A DNA stretch of 64,000 nt, taken from positions 1 to 64,000 of the forward strand of contig CAIYQZ010000044.1 in the NCBI GenBank assembly GCA_903928495.1. The letters run 5' to 3'. The DNA is from an uncultured bacterium (GTDB lineage: Bacteria > Pseudomonadota > Gammaproteobacteria > Burkholderiales > Burkholderiaceae_C). Positions 41,226-49,469 of the stretch are shown piece after piece (position 1 is the first letter of the stretch; every line of letters starts with the position of its first letter). The translations under genes and the position numbers were made by a program. The notes under the pieces are model-generated. The model did not search any database. It saw only the letters and a program-made list of their open reading frames with translations, and was not told the DNA's origin.

Positions 41226-42164
41226 TTACAGGGGTGCGCCGTTGAGGCGTGAGGCCGCAGTGAGAGACAGCAAGGTGGCGGTGCCGTCAGACGCTTTGCT
41301 GGTCAATTGCAGTGGCGCGCCATTGCCTTTGCCGAACCACTCAGTTTGGGTTCCCCCAGATGTCACCACGCTGAACTTGCATGCCGTGAAGGTGCCCGCC
41401 GGGATGGTGATGCTTTCCTGACCGACGTATGTGACCGTCGTGGTTTCACTGGATGTTGTTGCGGGTGAGCTTCCAAAGTTGGTGACTGATGTGACGCTCT
41501 GTGTTGTGGTTGTGGTGTTACTGCCCCCAACCGCCAGCGTGAATCTGTGGTCAGCCACCGAAGGGCTATAGGTGACCGTGGTAGTGCCGCTCACGGTAAT
41601 GCCTGCGACGGTGACACTTGTGGTGACGGTGCCGCCAAATTCGGTTTCAACCGAGCCGTTTTCGCTGAAGTAGAAGCGTGACTGAGTTGGGGTGGTGCCG
41701 GCTGACGCCAGTATGGCCGGGGCGGTGTAGGTGGTGGTTTGGTCCTGGAAAAACTCAATCAGGCCACTTTGTCCGTTGAAGGTTTTGCCCCCGCTGACGG
41801 TCATGTTGCTGCGGGTGCTGCCTGTGGCTGCACCTGTGATGGCGTAGTCCAGCACGGCGGTCGTGCCCGGTGTGTACCAGGCGATGTTGAAGCACTCTGA
41901 CGCAGCGCCAGCGCTCGGGGCAGGAGCCGGTGCGGGAGTGGGTGCAGGAGCCGGAGTTGGTGCGGGAGTGGGAGCTGGCGTTGGTGCAGGTGCAGGTGTT
42001 GGAGAGGGTGTTGGCGCGGGAGCAGGCGTCGGAGCTGGGGCAGGTGCCGGGGTGGGGCTGGCGGCCGGTGCTGGCGACGCTGCGGGGTCGTCACTGCCGC
42101 CGCAGGCGGTCAAGCCCAGGGCAAAAGTGGCGGCAAAGAGGCTGTGGACGAGGGTGCGGTTCAT
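41226..42164 (-). CDS. Surface lipoprotein with Ala-Pro repeat stalk
   Basis: A protein of 312 residues. The signal peptide ends in LTACGGSDD, a lipobox followed by Asp-rich residues. Residues about 28-82 are Ala-Pro and Thr-Pro repeats that would form an extended stalk. The globular part is rich in Thr/Ser/Val beta strands ([17 protein letters not shown]) and ends with a domain containing [15 protein letters not shown], seen in several DUF-type beta proteins. Function unknown. A strong terminator follows. Confidence 0.8.
   Translation of the reverse strand: MNRTLVHSLFAATFALGLTACGGSDDPAASPAPAASPTPAPAPAPTPAPAPTPSPTPAPAPTPAPTPAPTPAPAPTPAPAPAPSAGAASECFNIAWYTPGTTAVLDYAITGAATGSTRSNMTVSGGKTFNGQSGLIEFFQDQTTTYTAPAILASAGTTPTQSRFYFSENGSVETEFGGTVTTSVTVAGITVSGTTTVTYSPSVADHRFTLAVGGSNTTTTTQSVTSVTNFGSSPATTSSETTTVTYVGQESITIPAGTFTACKFSVVTSGGTQTEWFGKGNGAPLQLTSKASDGTATLLSLTAASRLNGAPL
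41915..42090 (-). repeat. Hexamer-based tandem repeat encoding the Ala-Pro stalk
   Basis: Imperfect GC-rich units of 6 bases, coding Ala-Pro or Thr-Pro on the minus strand (Gly-Ala / Gly-Val on the plus). Length changes by whole units would keep the frame, so the stalk length may vary between strains. Confidence 0.8.
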
Positions 42165-42307
42165 GGTTCAACTCCGTTGTGTGACATCAACTGCGAACCA
42201 TAGAGACCCGGCCCTTGAATGAACATCCCGCGAACGCGGGGGAGTCAGCCCCTTGCATGAGGTCCTCGGTGAACCCTGTCGCAGACAGCAGGTGGCTGAT
42301 GGGCGGT

Positions 42308-42366
42308 GTGATTGATAGCGCGTAAGTCAATATCATCAAGCGCTAAAGCGGATTTCCGGGATTTTT
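42308..42366 (-). repeat. Dispersed ~65-bp repeat upstream of the lipoprotein gene
   Basis: On the minus strand: AATCCGCTTTAGCGCTTGAT, GATATTGACTTACGCGCTAT, CAATCACA. The right half agrees well with the copy at 53865-53927; the left half is more diverged. It lies just before the broken gap gene. Confidence 0.65.
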
Positions 42367-42395
42367 CTGTTTCAACCCTGGCATATTTCGCATGA

Positions 42396-42760
<365 letters not shown>

Positions 42761-42802
42761 CGGCTGTCTTTACACGCGGCTGCTGCACAGCCCGGGCGGT
42801 CC

Positions 42803-44536
42803 ATGCTAGAAACTGGCATGGACCGTTTTTCTTTTCCCTGTTCCCTGGCCTGTGCGGTTGCGCTGGCATCGTTCACTTCAGGTGCGGTGGCGCGCGAGCT
42901 GCCGGCATCGGGTGTCATCGTTCAGCTTCGGTCCGCTGCCGTGCCGCTTGACGCTGAGGCCGCAGCTTCTGTCGGCGTTGGCCTGCGCAACAGCCCCCAA
43001 GCGCGGCGCGAGCAGGCCATGGCGGCGTGGCAGCGCCAACACGCCGCGCGCACCGAACGGTTGGGCCAGGTGGCGGTGGAAGCCGGTGTCCCCTCCCGGC
43101 AGCTGGGCTCGGCAGGCGCGGCCTTGAGGCTGGACTTTTCCGCTCCGCTCAGGGGGGCCGCACTGGAGGCTGCCATGCGCCGCCTGCGCCTGCACCCGGA
43201 CGTGGCCAGCGTGACACCCAACGTGCGTTGGCAGCGTGCCCAAGCGCTCACCTTGCCCAACGATCCTTTGTTTGCCCAGCAATGGCACTTGCAGGCCCCG
43301 ACCACATTTGCGTCGGCACTCAACCTGCCAGCAGCCTGGGCATTGAACACGGGCGCGGTCAATGCCCCGGTGGTTGCCGTGGTGGACGGGGGTGTGCGGT
43401 ACGACCACCCCGATCTGGCGGGACACCTGTTACCTGGATATGACTTTGTGAGTGAATTGGACATTGCCAATGACGGCAATGGCCGCGATGCAGATGCGAG
43501 TGACCCCGGCGACTGGGTCACGCGGGCTGAATCCCTGACCCCGCTCTACGAAGATTGCGACGTGTCTGACAGTTCGTGGCATGGCACTGGCATTGCGGGG
43601 CAAATCGCTGCCGCCAGCAACAACAGCTTGGGGGTCTCTGGGGTGAGCTGGGGGGTGCAAGTGCTGCCTGTGCGTGTGGCTGGCAAATGTGGGGCGCTGC
43701 TCAGTGATTTGCTCGATGGCATGCGCTGGGCGGCCGGACTTCCTGTGCAGGGGGTGCCCGTCAACCCCAACCCAGCCAAAGTCATCAACCTCAGTTATGG
43801 CGGCTCCGGACCGTGCGACAACGCCTACCAGCAAACCGTGAATGATGTGACTGCGGCCGGAGCCCTGGTGGTGGTGGCGGCAGGCAACTCGGCCGAGCCC
43901 GTCACCCGGCCCGCCGACTGCACGGGTGTGGTGGCCGTGGGCGCTGTGCGCGGTGACGGAGCCAAAACCAGCTACTCCAGTTACGGCCCCAACGTGGCAC
44001 TGGCTGTGCCGGGGGGTTCCGGATCAACGGGTGCCGACGCCGGTTTGCTGACCACGCTCAACGCCGGGCGGACTGTGCCAGCGGCCCACACCTATGAATC
44101 GCTGGTGGGCACCAGTTTTGCCGCGCCGCTGGTGGCAGGTACCGCTGCCCTCATGCTCAGCGTGCAGCCGGGCCTCACCCCAGCCGATCTGACCCGTTTG
44201 CTGAAAGCGTCCGTGCGCCCGCACACCGCCCAGCCGAACCTGCCCACATGCAGCGCCACATCGTTGTCGCAGGCGGTGTGCAACTGCACCACCACCACCT
44301 GCGGCGCCGGCTTGTTGGATGCCCAACTGGCATTGCTTGCCGCCACGCCTGTGGTTTTGCCCACCCCTGCGCCCACCGTGCCAACGGTACCGACCACACC
44401 CGTGGCCGACAGTGGCGGTGGTGGCCATACCGGCTGGGCGTGGGGGCTGAGCTTGTGGGCCTGGTTGGCTGCGCTGGCGCTCAGCCGGGGCAGGCCAGCC
44501 AGTCGAGCGAAGGGCTGTCCGCCAGCCCGCTGTTGA
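42803..44536 (+). CDS. Secreted S8 subtilisin-family serine protease with C-terminal sorting-like signal
   Basis: A protein of 577 residues with a signal peptide (SLACAVALASFTSGAVA), an inhibitor-like propeptide, then the subtilisin domain with Asp 195 (VAVVDGGVRYDHPDL), His 260 (SSWHGTGIAG), and Ser 438 (VGTSFAAPLVAG). Cys residues in the catalytic domain may pair. The C-terminus is a Pro/Thr spacer, GGGGHTG, one hydrophobic helix (WAWGLSLWAWLAALAL) and a basic end, resembling GlyGly-CTERM signals handled by rhombosortase and type II secretion. The start may be ATG 42803 or 42818. The 3' end overlaps the SPOR gene by 56 bases. Confidence 0.88.
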   Translation: MLETGMDRFSFPCSLACAVALASFTSGAVARELPASGVIVQLRSAAVPLDAEAAASVGVGLRNSPQARREQAMAAWQRQHAARTERLGQVAVEAGVPSRQLGSAGAALRLDFSAPLRGAALEAAMRRLRLHPDVASVTPNVRWQRAQALTLPNDPLFAQQWHLQAPTTFASALNLPAAWALNTGAVNAPVVAVVDGGVRYDHPDLAGHLLPGYDFVSELDIANDGNGRDADASDPGDWVTRAESLTPLYEDCDVSDSSWHGTGIAGQIAAASNNSLGVSGVSWGVQVLPVRVAGKCGALLSDLLDGMRWAAGLPVQGVPVNPNPAKVINLSYGGSGPCDNAYQQTVNDVTAAGALVVVAAGNSAEPVTRPADCTGVVAVGAVRGDGAKTSYSSYGPNVALAVPGGSGSTGADAGLLTTLNAGRTVPAAHTYESLVGTSFAAPLVAGTAALMLSVQPGLTPADLTRLLKASVRPHTAQPNLPTCSATSLSQAVCNCTTTTCGAGLLDAQLALLAATPVVLPTPAPTVPTVPTTPVADSGGGGHTGWAWGLSLWAWLAALALSRGRPASRAKGCPPARC

Positions 44537-45191
44537 TGCCGCGCACGCTGCCTTGCAGCGCGGGTGTGGCCTGCGGCAGGGTCAGGGTGTGCTGACGGGT
44601 TTCTGGGCGCTCGGTCACGACTTTGGCGTTCTTGATGCCGTTGCGCGTGGCGTCGCGCAGCGCCTGATTGGCCGCAGCCTCGGTAGGAAAGGTGCCCAGT
44701 GCCAGTCCGGGTTGCAAGGCTGGGTTGTTCACGTCGCGGTGGTCCACGCGTGCTGCACGGAGTTCGGCCTTGCGGGCGCGAAGCGCCTCAGCGCTCGCAA
44801 ACTTGCCCAGGTAAACCACCCAGCGGGCGGGTTGCACCGTTGTTTCCAGTTGCCAGCTCCCCTCTGGCAGGGCGCTGGCCAGTGCCTCACGCAGGCTGTC
44901 CGCCTGCGGGTCTGTCAGGCCAGTGGCTTGAAGGCATTCGGCGGGGCTTTGATGCGCCGCCGCGGTGCTGCTGCCATTGCCTGTCCCACTGGTTGAGCTG
45001 GCGGGCTTCGCAGCAGACGGCAGCACGGTCAGGCGCTCGGGTTGTTGTTGCTGTTGCATACGCTGGGGCTCTTGCAACGGGTTGGGGTCTGCCCAGGTGC
45101 CTGCGCCTCCCAGGCTCAGCAGGTGCCCCTGGCTCCAGGCAAAGTAACCCGCGTTGGCAAGCAGCAGCACGAGAACCGCCGATCGAATCAT
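44481..45191 (-). CDS. SPOR-domain protein
   Basis: A protein of 236 residues. One N-terminal helix (AVLVLLLANAGYFAWSQ) anchors it in the inner membrane. A Gln/Ser/Ala spacer follows, and a C-terminal SPOR-like region (WVVYLGKFASAEALRARKAEL, LGTFPTEAAANQALRDA) ends the protein. SPOR domains bind denuded peptidoglycan at the septum. It starts within the birA stop (ATGA), so the two are coupled. A possible disulfide pair is distant. Function beyond wall binding unknown. Confidence 0.8.
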   Translation of the reverse strand: MIRSAVLVLLLANAGYFAWSQGHLLSLGGAGTWADPNPLQEPQRMQQQQQPERLTVLPSAAKPASSTSGTGNGSSTAAAHQSPAECLQATGLTDPQADSLREALASALPEGSWQLETTVQPARWVVYLGKFASAEALRARKAELRAARVDHRDVNNPALQPGLALGTFPTEAAANQALRDATRNGIKNAKVVTERPETRQHTLTLPQATPALQGSVRGINSGLADSPSLDWLACPG

Positions 45192-46045
45192 GTGGCAACT
45201 CCCAGCGGACGCACACTCACTTCCGCGCTGTGCACCGTTTGCATGCCCTTTGCGGTGAGCACCAGCAGAGCGCCTTGTTCGTCAACGCCGCAGCCGGTGC
45301 CCAGCGTGCCATCGGACAAGGCCAAGGCTTGGTCGCGCAAGGCATCGCGTTGCGCAAAACGCTGGGCAAAGGCCGAAAAGCCCAAGGCTTCAAAGGCCAA
45401 CAGGTCACGCAGCAGCGCGGGGGCTACCACACGCAACACGGCGGCGCTGTCCTGGCCCGCAGCGTGAACACCCAGCCCGGTGGGTTCGACACCCGTCCAC
45501 ACCACGGTGGGGTCTGGCACGGGCGGCTGTATGTTGATACCCACACCCACCACGACCCAGGCACCCGAGCCCAGGTGTGCGGTTTCCACCAGAATGCCGG
45601 CGAGCTTGGCACCTTCCAGCCACAGGTCGTTGGGCCATTTCAGCCGCAGTCGCTCGCCCAGCGGAGGGGGCAGCACCGCAGCCAGCGCATCGGCCACCGC
45701 CACGCCCACGGCCAGCGACAGTCCTGCCCAGTGGGCAGGCTTGAGCGGCAGCAGCAACGAAAACGCCAGGCTTTGCCCGGGTTGGCTGAGCCAGGTCTTG
45801 CCCATGCGGCCACGGCCAGCGGTTTGCTCGGCCGCCACCAGCAGGGTGGGTGCCTGGCCTTGGGGGCCGCTGCGGGCGCGGCGCATCAGTTCGGCGTTGG
45901 TTGAGCCAATGGTGGGCACCACCTCGACCGTGAAGCCATGCATGGCTTCTGCAGGGTGGTCGGCCAGTGTCTGGGCCATGGCGGGCCACACGGCCTCGGC
46001 GGCCTGGTTGAGAGATGCCACGCAGGTGGCCAACGGCGTGGGCAT
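45188..46045 (-). CDS. birA: Biotin--[acetyl-CoA-carboxylase] ligase
   Basis: A protein of 285 residues that attaches biotin to the carboxyl carrier protein. Motifs: TIGSTNAELMRRA, the biotin/AMP loop AEQTAGRGRMGKTW, KWPNDLWLEG, AGILVET and VVVGVGINI. The N-terminal DNA-binding domain of E. coli BirA is missing, so it is a mono-functional ligase. ATG 46045 is 7 bases after the SET gene stop. Part of the SET-birA-SPOR run on the minus strand. Confidence 0.93.
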   Translation of the reverse strand: MPTPLATCVASLNQAAEAVWPAMAQTLADHPAEAMHGFTVEVVPTIGSTNAELMRRARSGPQGQAPTLLVAAEQTAGRGRMGKTWLSQPGQSLAFSLLLPLKPAHWAGLSLAVGVAVADALAAVLPPPLGERLRLKWPNDLWLEGAKLAGILVETAHLGSGAWVVVGVGINIQPPVPDPTVVWTGVEPTGLGVHAAGQDSAAVLRVVAPALLRDLLAFEALGFSAFAQRFAQRDALRDQALALSDGTLGTGCGVDEQGALLVLTAKGMQTVHSAEVSVRPLGVAT

Positions 46046-46052
46046 GGGCGTG

Positions 46053-46613
46053 TCAGCCTTTGGGTTTGGCGCGTGAGCGCCGAGGCTTGGCCGCAGGTGC
46101 CGTGCTGGCCAGCAAGGTGCCCCGGCACACGCCGTGGCCACACCAGCAGGGGTAATCGGCCTTCAGCTCGGGCGTCAGGGGCTCGTCAATGACCAGACCG
46201 TAGTCATAAAACAGCTCCTCGCCCGCAGGAATGTCATGCAGCGCGTCGATGAACACGCGATGTCCTTCCTGGGTGGCTGTGCAGTTGGGGGCGCAGCTGT
46301 GGTTGATCCAGCGCGAACTGTTGCCGCCAAATTTGGCGTCGATCACCCGTTCATCGTCGATGTGGAAGTAAAACGTGTGGTGGGGTTGCGCCGCGTCGTG
46401 CGGGTGGCGGCGCAAGGCCTCGGCCCAGGAGATGAGTTCTCCGGTGTACTCCAGCAGCCGCTCACCCGCTTTCAGTGGCACCGCAGCGTAGACACCCTTG
46501 CCGTGAACGCCAGAGCGACGCACCTGGGTGCGGCGGGTGGCCGAAGGTGAGGGGGCTGCAGGGGCTGTGGGGGTTTTCGGCACGGGCGGCAAACTTTGGT
46601 AAGGTTTTGTCAT
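46053..46613 (-). CDS. SET-domain protein-lysine methyltransferase
   Basis: A protein of 186 residues. A basic/proline-rich N-terminus precedes a SET domain with GVHGKGVYAA, the SAM/active-site RWINHSCAPNC, and GEELFYDYGL. A post-SET-like Cys cluster (CWCGHGVCRG) suggests a zinc site. The end is basic (PRRSRAKPKG). SET domains are mostly eukaryotic but occur in many bacteria; the substrate here is unknown. ATG 46613. Divergent from topB across 65 bases with two palindromes. Confidence 0.88.
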   Translation of the reverse strand: MTKPYQSLPPVPKTPTAPAAPSPSATRRTQVRRSGVHGKGVYAAVPLKAGERLLEYTGELISWAEALRRHPHDAAQPHHTFYFHIDDERVIDAKFGGNSSRWINHSCAPNCTATQEGHRVFIDALHDIPAGEELFYDYGLVIDEPLTPELKADYPCWCGHGVCRGTLLASTAPAAKPRRSRAKPKG

Positions 46614-46617
46614 GCAT

Positions 46618-46659
46618 GTGCGCACCTGCGCACACCCACCAGCGCGCCTGTGCGCGCAC
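46618..46659. promoter_or_regulatory. Two related palindromes in the SET/topB divergent promoter region
   Basis: GTGCGCACCTGCGCAC (46618-46633) and GTGCGCGCAC (46650-46659) share the half-site GTGCGC. They occupy most of the 65-base gap between the two divergent start codons. Likely operators; GC-rich background makes chance formation possible. Confidence 0.35.
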
Positions 46660-46678
46660 GACGAGGCGAATTGTAGAG

Positions 46679-49369
46679 ATGAAAACTTTGGTGATTGCCG
46701 AGAAGCCTTCAGTGGCTCAAGACATCGTTCGGGCCTTGACCCCCGTGGCGGGCAAGTTCGAGAAACACGACGACCACTTTGAGAACGACACGTACGTGGT
46801 CACGTCCGCCGTGGGCCACCTGGTGGAGATTGCCGCCCCCGAAGAATTCGACGTCAAGCGCGGCAAGTGGAGCTTTGCCCATTTGCCCGTTCTGCCACCG
46901 TACTTTGACCTGAAGCCCATCGACAAAACCAAGTCGCGCCTGAGCGCGGTGGTCAAACTGGCCAAGCGCAAGGACGTGACCGCGTTCATCAACGCCTGTG
47001 ACGCGGGCCGCGAGGGCGAGTTGATTTTTCGACTGATCGAGCAGTACGCCGGGGGCAAAAAGCCGCTGGGCAAGCCCGTGCAGCGCCTGTGGCTGCAGTC
47101 CATGACGCCACAGGCCATCCGCGACGGCTTCACGCACCTGCGCAGCGACGAGCAGATGCGCCCATTGGCCGATGCCGCCCGCAGCCGCTCCGAAGCCGAC
47201 TGGATGGTGGGCATCAACGGCACGCGCGCCATGACGGCCTTCAACAGCCGCGACGGCGGCTTCTTCCTGACCACCGTGGGCCGGGTGCAAACCCCCACGC
47301 TGGCCGTGGTGGTAGAGCGTGAAGAAAAAATCCGCCAGTTCGTCAGCCGCAACTATTGGGAAGTGCACGCCAGCTTCCAGGCCCAGGCCGGTGAGTACCC
47401 CGCCAAGTGGTTTGACCCCGCGTTCAAAAAGCCTACCGGCGACGCCGCTGACCCCGAGCGGCGCGCCGACCGCGTGTGGACCGAGGCGCAGGCACAGCAA
47501 ATTGCCGACGCCTCACGCCAGCAGCCCGCCCGCGTCAGCGAGGAAAGCAAGCCCACTACCCAGGCCAGCGGCCTGTTGTACGACCTGACCAGCCTGCAGC
47601 GCGAGGCCAACGGCCGCTTTGGCTTCAGTGCCAAAACCACGCTGGCGCTGGCGCAAAGCCTGTACGAGCGCCACAAGGCCTTGACCTACCCGCGTACCGA
47701 CAGCCGCGCCCTGCCCGAAGACTATTTGCCGACGGTCAAGCAGACTTTTGAGATGCTGGCCGACAGCGGCATGAACCACCTGGCGCCCCATGCGCTGACG
47801 GCGCTGAACAACGGCTACATCAAGCCCACCAAGCGCGTGTTCGACAACGCGAAGGTGAGCGACCACTTTGCCATCATTCCCACGCTGCAGGCGCCCAGTG
47901 GCCTGAGCGAGGCCGAGCAAAAGCTGTACGACCTGGTGGTGCGCCGGTTTCTGGCGGTGTTCTTTCCACCGGCAGAGTTCACTGTCACCACCCGCATTTC
48001 TACCGTCGAACGCAGTGGCCAGGCCTACAACTTCAAAACCGAAGGCAAAGTCTTGGTCAAGCCGGGCTGGATGGCCGTGTACGGCAAAGAAGCCGCTGAA
48101 GACGTGGCCGATGCCAAAGAAGGCGACAAGGGCCAGAACCTGGTCCCCGTAGCCCCCGGCGAAACCGTGCACAACACCGCCGCAGACCCCAAAGGCCTGA
48201 AAACCAAGCCCCCTGCCCGCTACTCGGAAGCGACGCTGCTGGGTGCCATGGAAGGCGCGGGCAAGCTGATTGATGACGACGAACTGCGCGAAGCCATGCA
48301 GGAAAAAGGCCTGGGCACGCCAGCCACCCGCGCGAGCATCATTGAAGGCCTGATTGCCGAGAAATACATGCTGCGCGAGGGCCGTGAGCTGATTCCCACC
48401 GCCAAAGCCTTCCAGCTCATGACGCTGCTGCGCGGCCTGCAGGTGGAAGAACTGTCGCGCCCCGAACTGACCGGCGACTGGGAGCACAAGCTGTCGCTGA
48501 TGGAGCGCGGCCAACTCAGCCGCGAAGCCTTCATGCGCGACATTGCCGACATGACCCAGCGCATGGTGCAAAAGGCCAAGGAATACGACCGGGACACCAT
48601 TCCAGGCGACTACGCGACCTTGCCCACACCCTGCCCCAACTGCGGCGGCGTGGTGAAGGAAAACTACCGCCGCTTCACCTGCACCGGTGCCGACGGCCAC
48701 AGCGAAGGTTGCGGTTTCTCGTTCACCAAATCGCCCGCAGGCCGCACGTTTGAAACGGCTGAGGCGGAAGCCTTCCTGCGCGACCGCCACATTGGTCCGC
48801 TGGACGGCTTCCGCTCCAAAGCCGGCTGGCCTTTTGTGGCCGAAATGAAGCTCGTGTTTGCCGAAGACGACAGCAACTGGAAGCTGGAGTTCGACTTTGG
48901 TGACGACAAAAAGGCCGAAGAAACCGGTGAGCTGGTGGACTTTGGCGAGGCCGAGAACCTGGGTGCGTGCCCCAAGTGCGGCAGCGCCGTGCACGAGCAC
49001 GGCGCCAACTACGTCTGCGAAAAGTCGGTGCCCACCGCCGCCCAGCCCACGCCCAGCTGCGACTTCAAGAGCGGCAAGGTCATCCTGCAACAAACGGTGG
49101 AGCCCGAGCAAGTACGCAAACTGCTGGCCACCGGCAAGACCGACCTGCTGGACAAGTTTGTGTCCATGCGCACGCGCCGTGCGTTCAAAGCCTTCCTGAC
49201 CTGGGACGCCAAAGAGGGCAAGGTGGTGTTTGAGTTTGAACCCCGCGCCAGCAAGTTCCCGCCGCGCAAAACGGCCGCAGCGGGTGCTGCCCCAGCCGCC
49301 AAAACGGCTGCGGCCAAAGCGCCTGCGGCCAAAAAGGTGGCACGCAAAGCGGCTGCACCCAAAAAATGA
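46679..49369 (+). CDS. topB: DNA topoisomerase III
   Basis: A type IA topoisomerase of 896 residues. TOPRIM motifs are VIAEKPSVAQDI and ACDAGREGELIF, and the catalytic Tyr is 337 (LTYPRTDSRALPEDY). The C-terminal third carries Cys pairs (CPNCGG, CTGADGHSEGC, CPKCGS) forming zinc ribbons, and the end is a Lys-Ala tail (from about 860) like histone-H1/AlgP-type tails. The function is relaxation and decatenation. ATG 46679 gives the standard MKTLVIAEKPS start. The tail is longer than in E. coli TopB and should bind DNA nonspecifically. Confidence 0.95.
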   Translation: MKTLVIAEKPSVAQDIVRALTPVAGKFEKHDDHFENDTYVVTSAVGHLVEIAAPEEFDVKRGKWSFAHLPVLPPYFDLKPIDKTKSRLSAVVKLAKRKDVTAFINACDAGREGELIFRLIEQYAGGKKPLGKPVQRLWLQSMTPQAIRDGFTHLRSDEQMRPLADAARSRSEADWMVGINGTRAMTAFNSRDGGFFLTTVGRVQTPTLAVVVEREEKIRQFVSRNYWEVHASFQAQAGEYPAKWFDPAFKKPTGDAADPERRADRVWTEAQAQQIADASRQQPARVSEESKPTTQASGLLYDLTSLQREANGRFGFSAKTTLALAQSLYERHKALTYPRTDSRALPEDYLPTVKQTFEMLADSGMNHLAPHALTALNNGYIKPTKRVFDNAKVSDHFAIIPTLQAPSGLSEAEQKLYDLVVRRFLAVFFPPAEFTVTTRISTVERSGQAYNFKTEGKVLVKPGWMAVYGKEAAEDVADAKEGDKGQNLVPVAPGETVHNTAADPKGLKTKPPARYSEATLLGAMEGAGKLIDDDELREAMQEKGLGTPATRASIIEGLIAEKYMLREGRELIPTAKAFQLMTLLRGLQVEELSRPELTGDWEHKLSLMERGQLSREAFMRDIADMTQRMVQKAKEYDRDTIPGDYATLPTPCPNCGGVVKENYRRFTCTGADGHSEGCGFSFTKSPAGRTFETAEAEAFLRDRHIGPLDGFRSKAGWPFVAEMKLVFAEDDSNWKLEFDFGDDKKAEETGELVDFGEAENLGACPKCGSAVHEHGANYVCEKSVPTAAQPTPSCDFKSGKVILQQTVEPEQVRKLLATGKTDLLDKFVSMRTRRAFKAFLTWDAKEGKVVFEFEPRASKFPPRKTAAAGAAPAAKTAAAKAPAAKKVARKAAAPKK

Positions 49370-49381
49370 CCGTCTGCAACA

Positions 49382-49405
49382 CCCTATTCCATCAGCGGAA
49401 TAGGG
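49382..49405 (+). other. Hairpin after topB
   Basis: CCCTATTCC / GGAATAGGG, a 9-bp perfect stem with a 6-base loop, 12 bases after the topB stop. No T tract follows. Could be a Rho-dependent 3' structure or a weak terminator in either direction. Confidence 0.4.
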
Positions 49406-49469
49406 CATGAATAAATAGCGGAAAAACCAATGCCAGCAAGCGGTAGAGATCAAAAAAGATCTGAATTCA
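49401..49469 (-). repeat. Dispersed ~65-bp repeat after the histidine kinase gene
   Basis: On the minus strand: TGAATTCAGATCTTTTTTGA, TCTCTACCGCTTGCTGGCAT, TGGTTTTTCCGCTATTTATT. It aligns well with the amgK/rsmE copy. Its first TGA is the stop codon of the kinase gene. Same orientation as that gene. Confidence 0.8.

Noticed and set aside
41915-42090. Possible CRISPR-like repeat array
   Set aside because: Units are 6 bases with no spacers; it encodes the Ala-Pro stalk.
47513-49453. Open frame of 646 codons antisense to topB
   Set aside because: Covers conserved topoisomerase motifs on the other strand and extends into the repeat; no domain seen.
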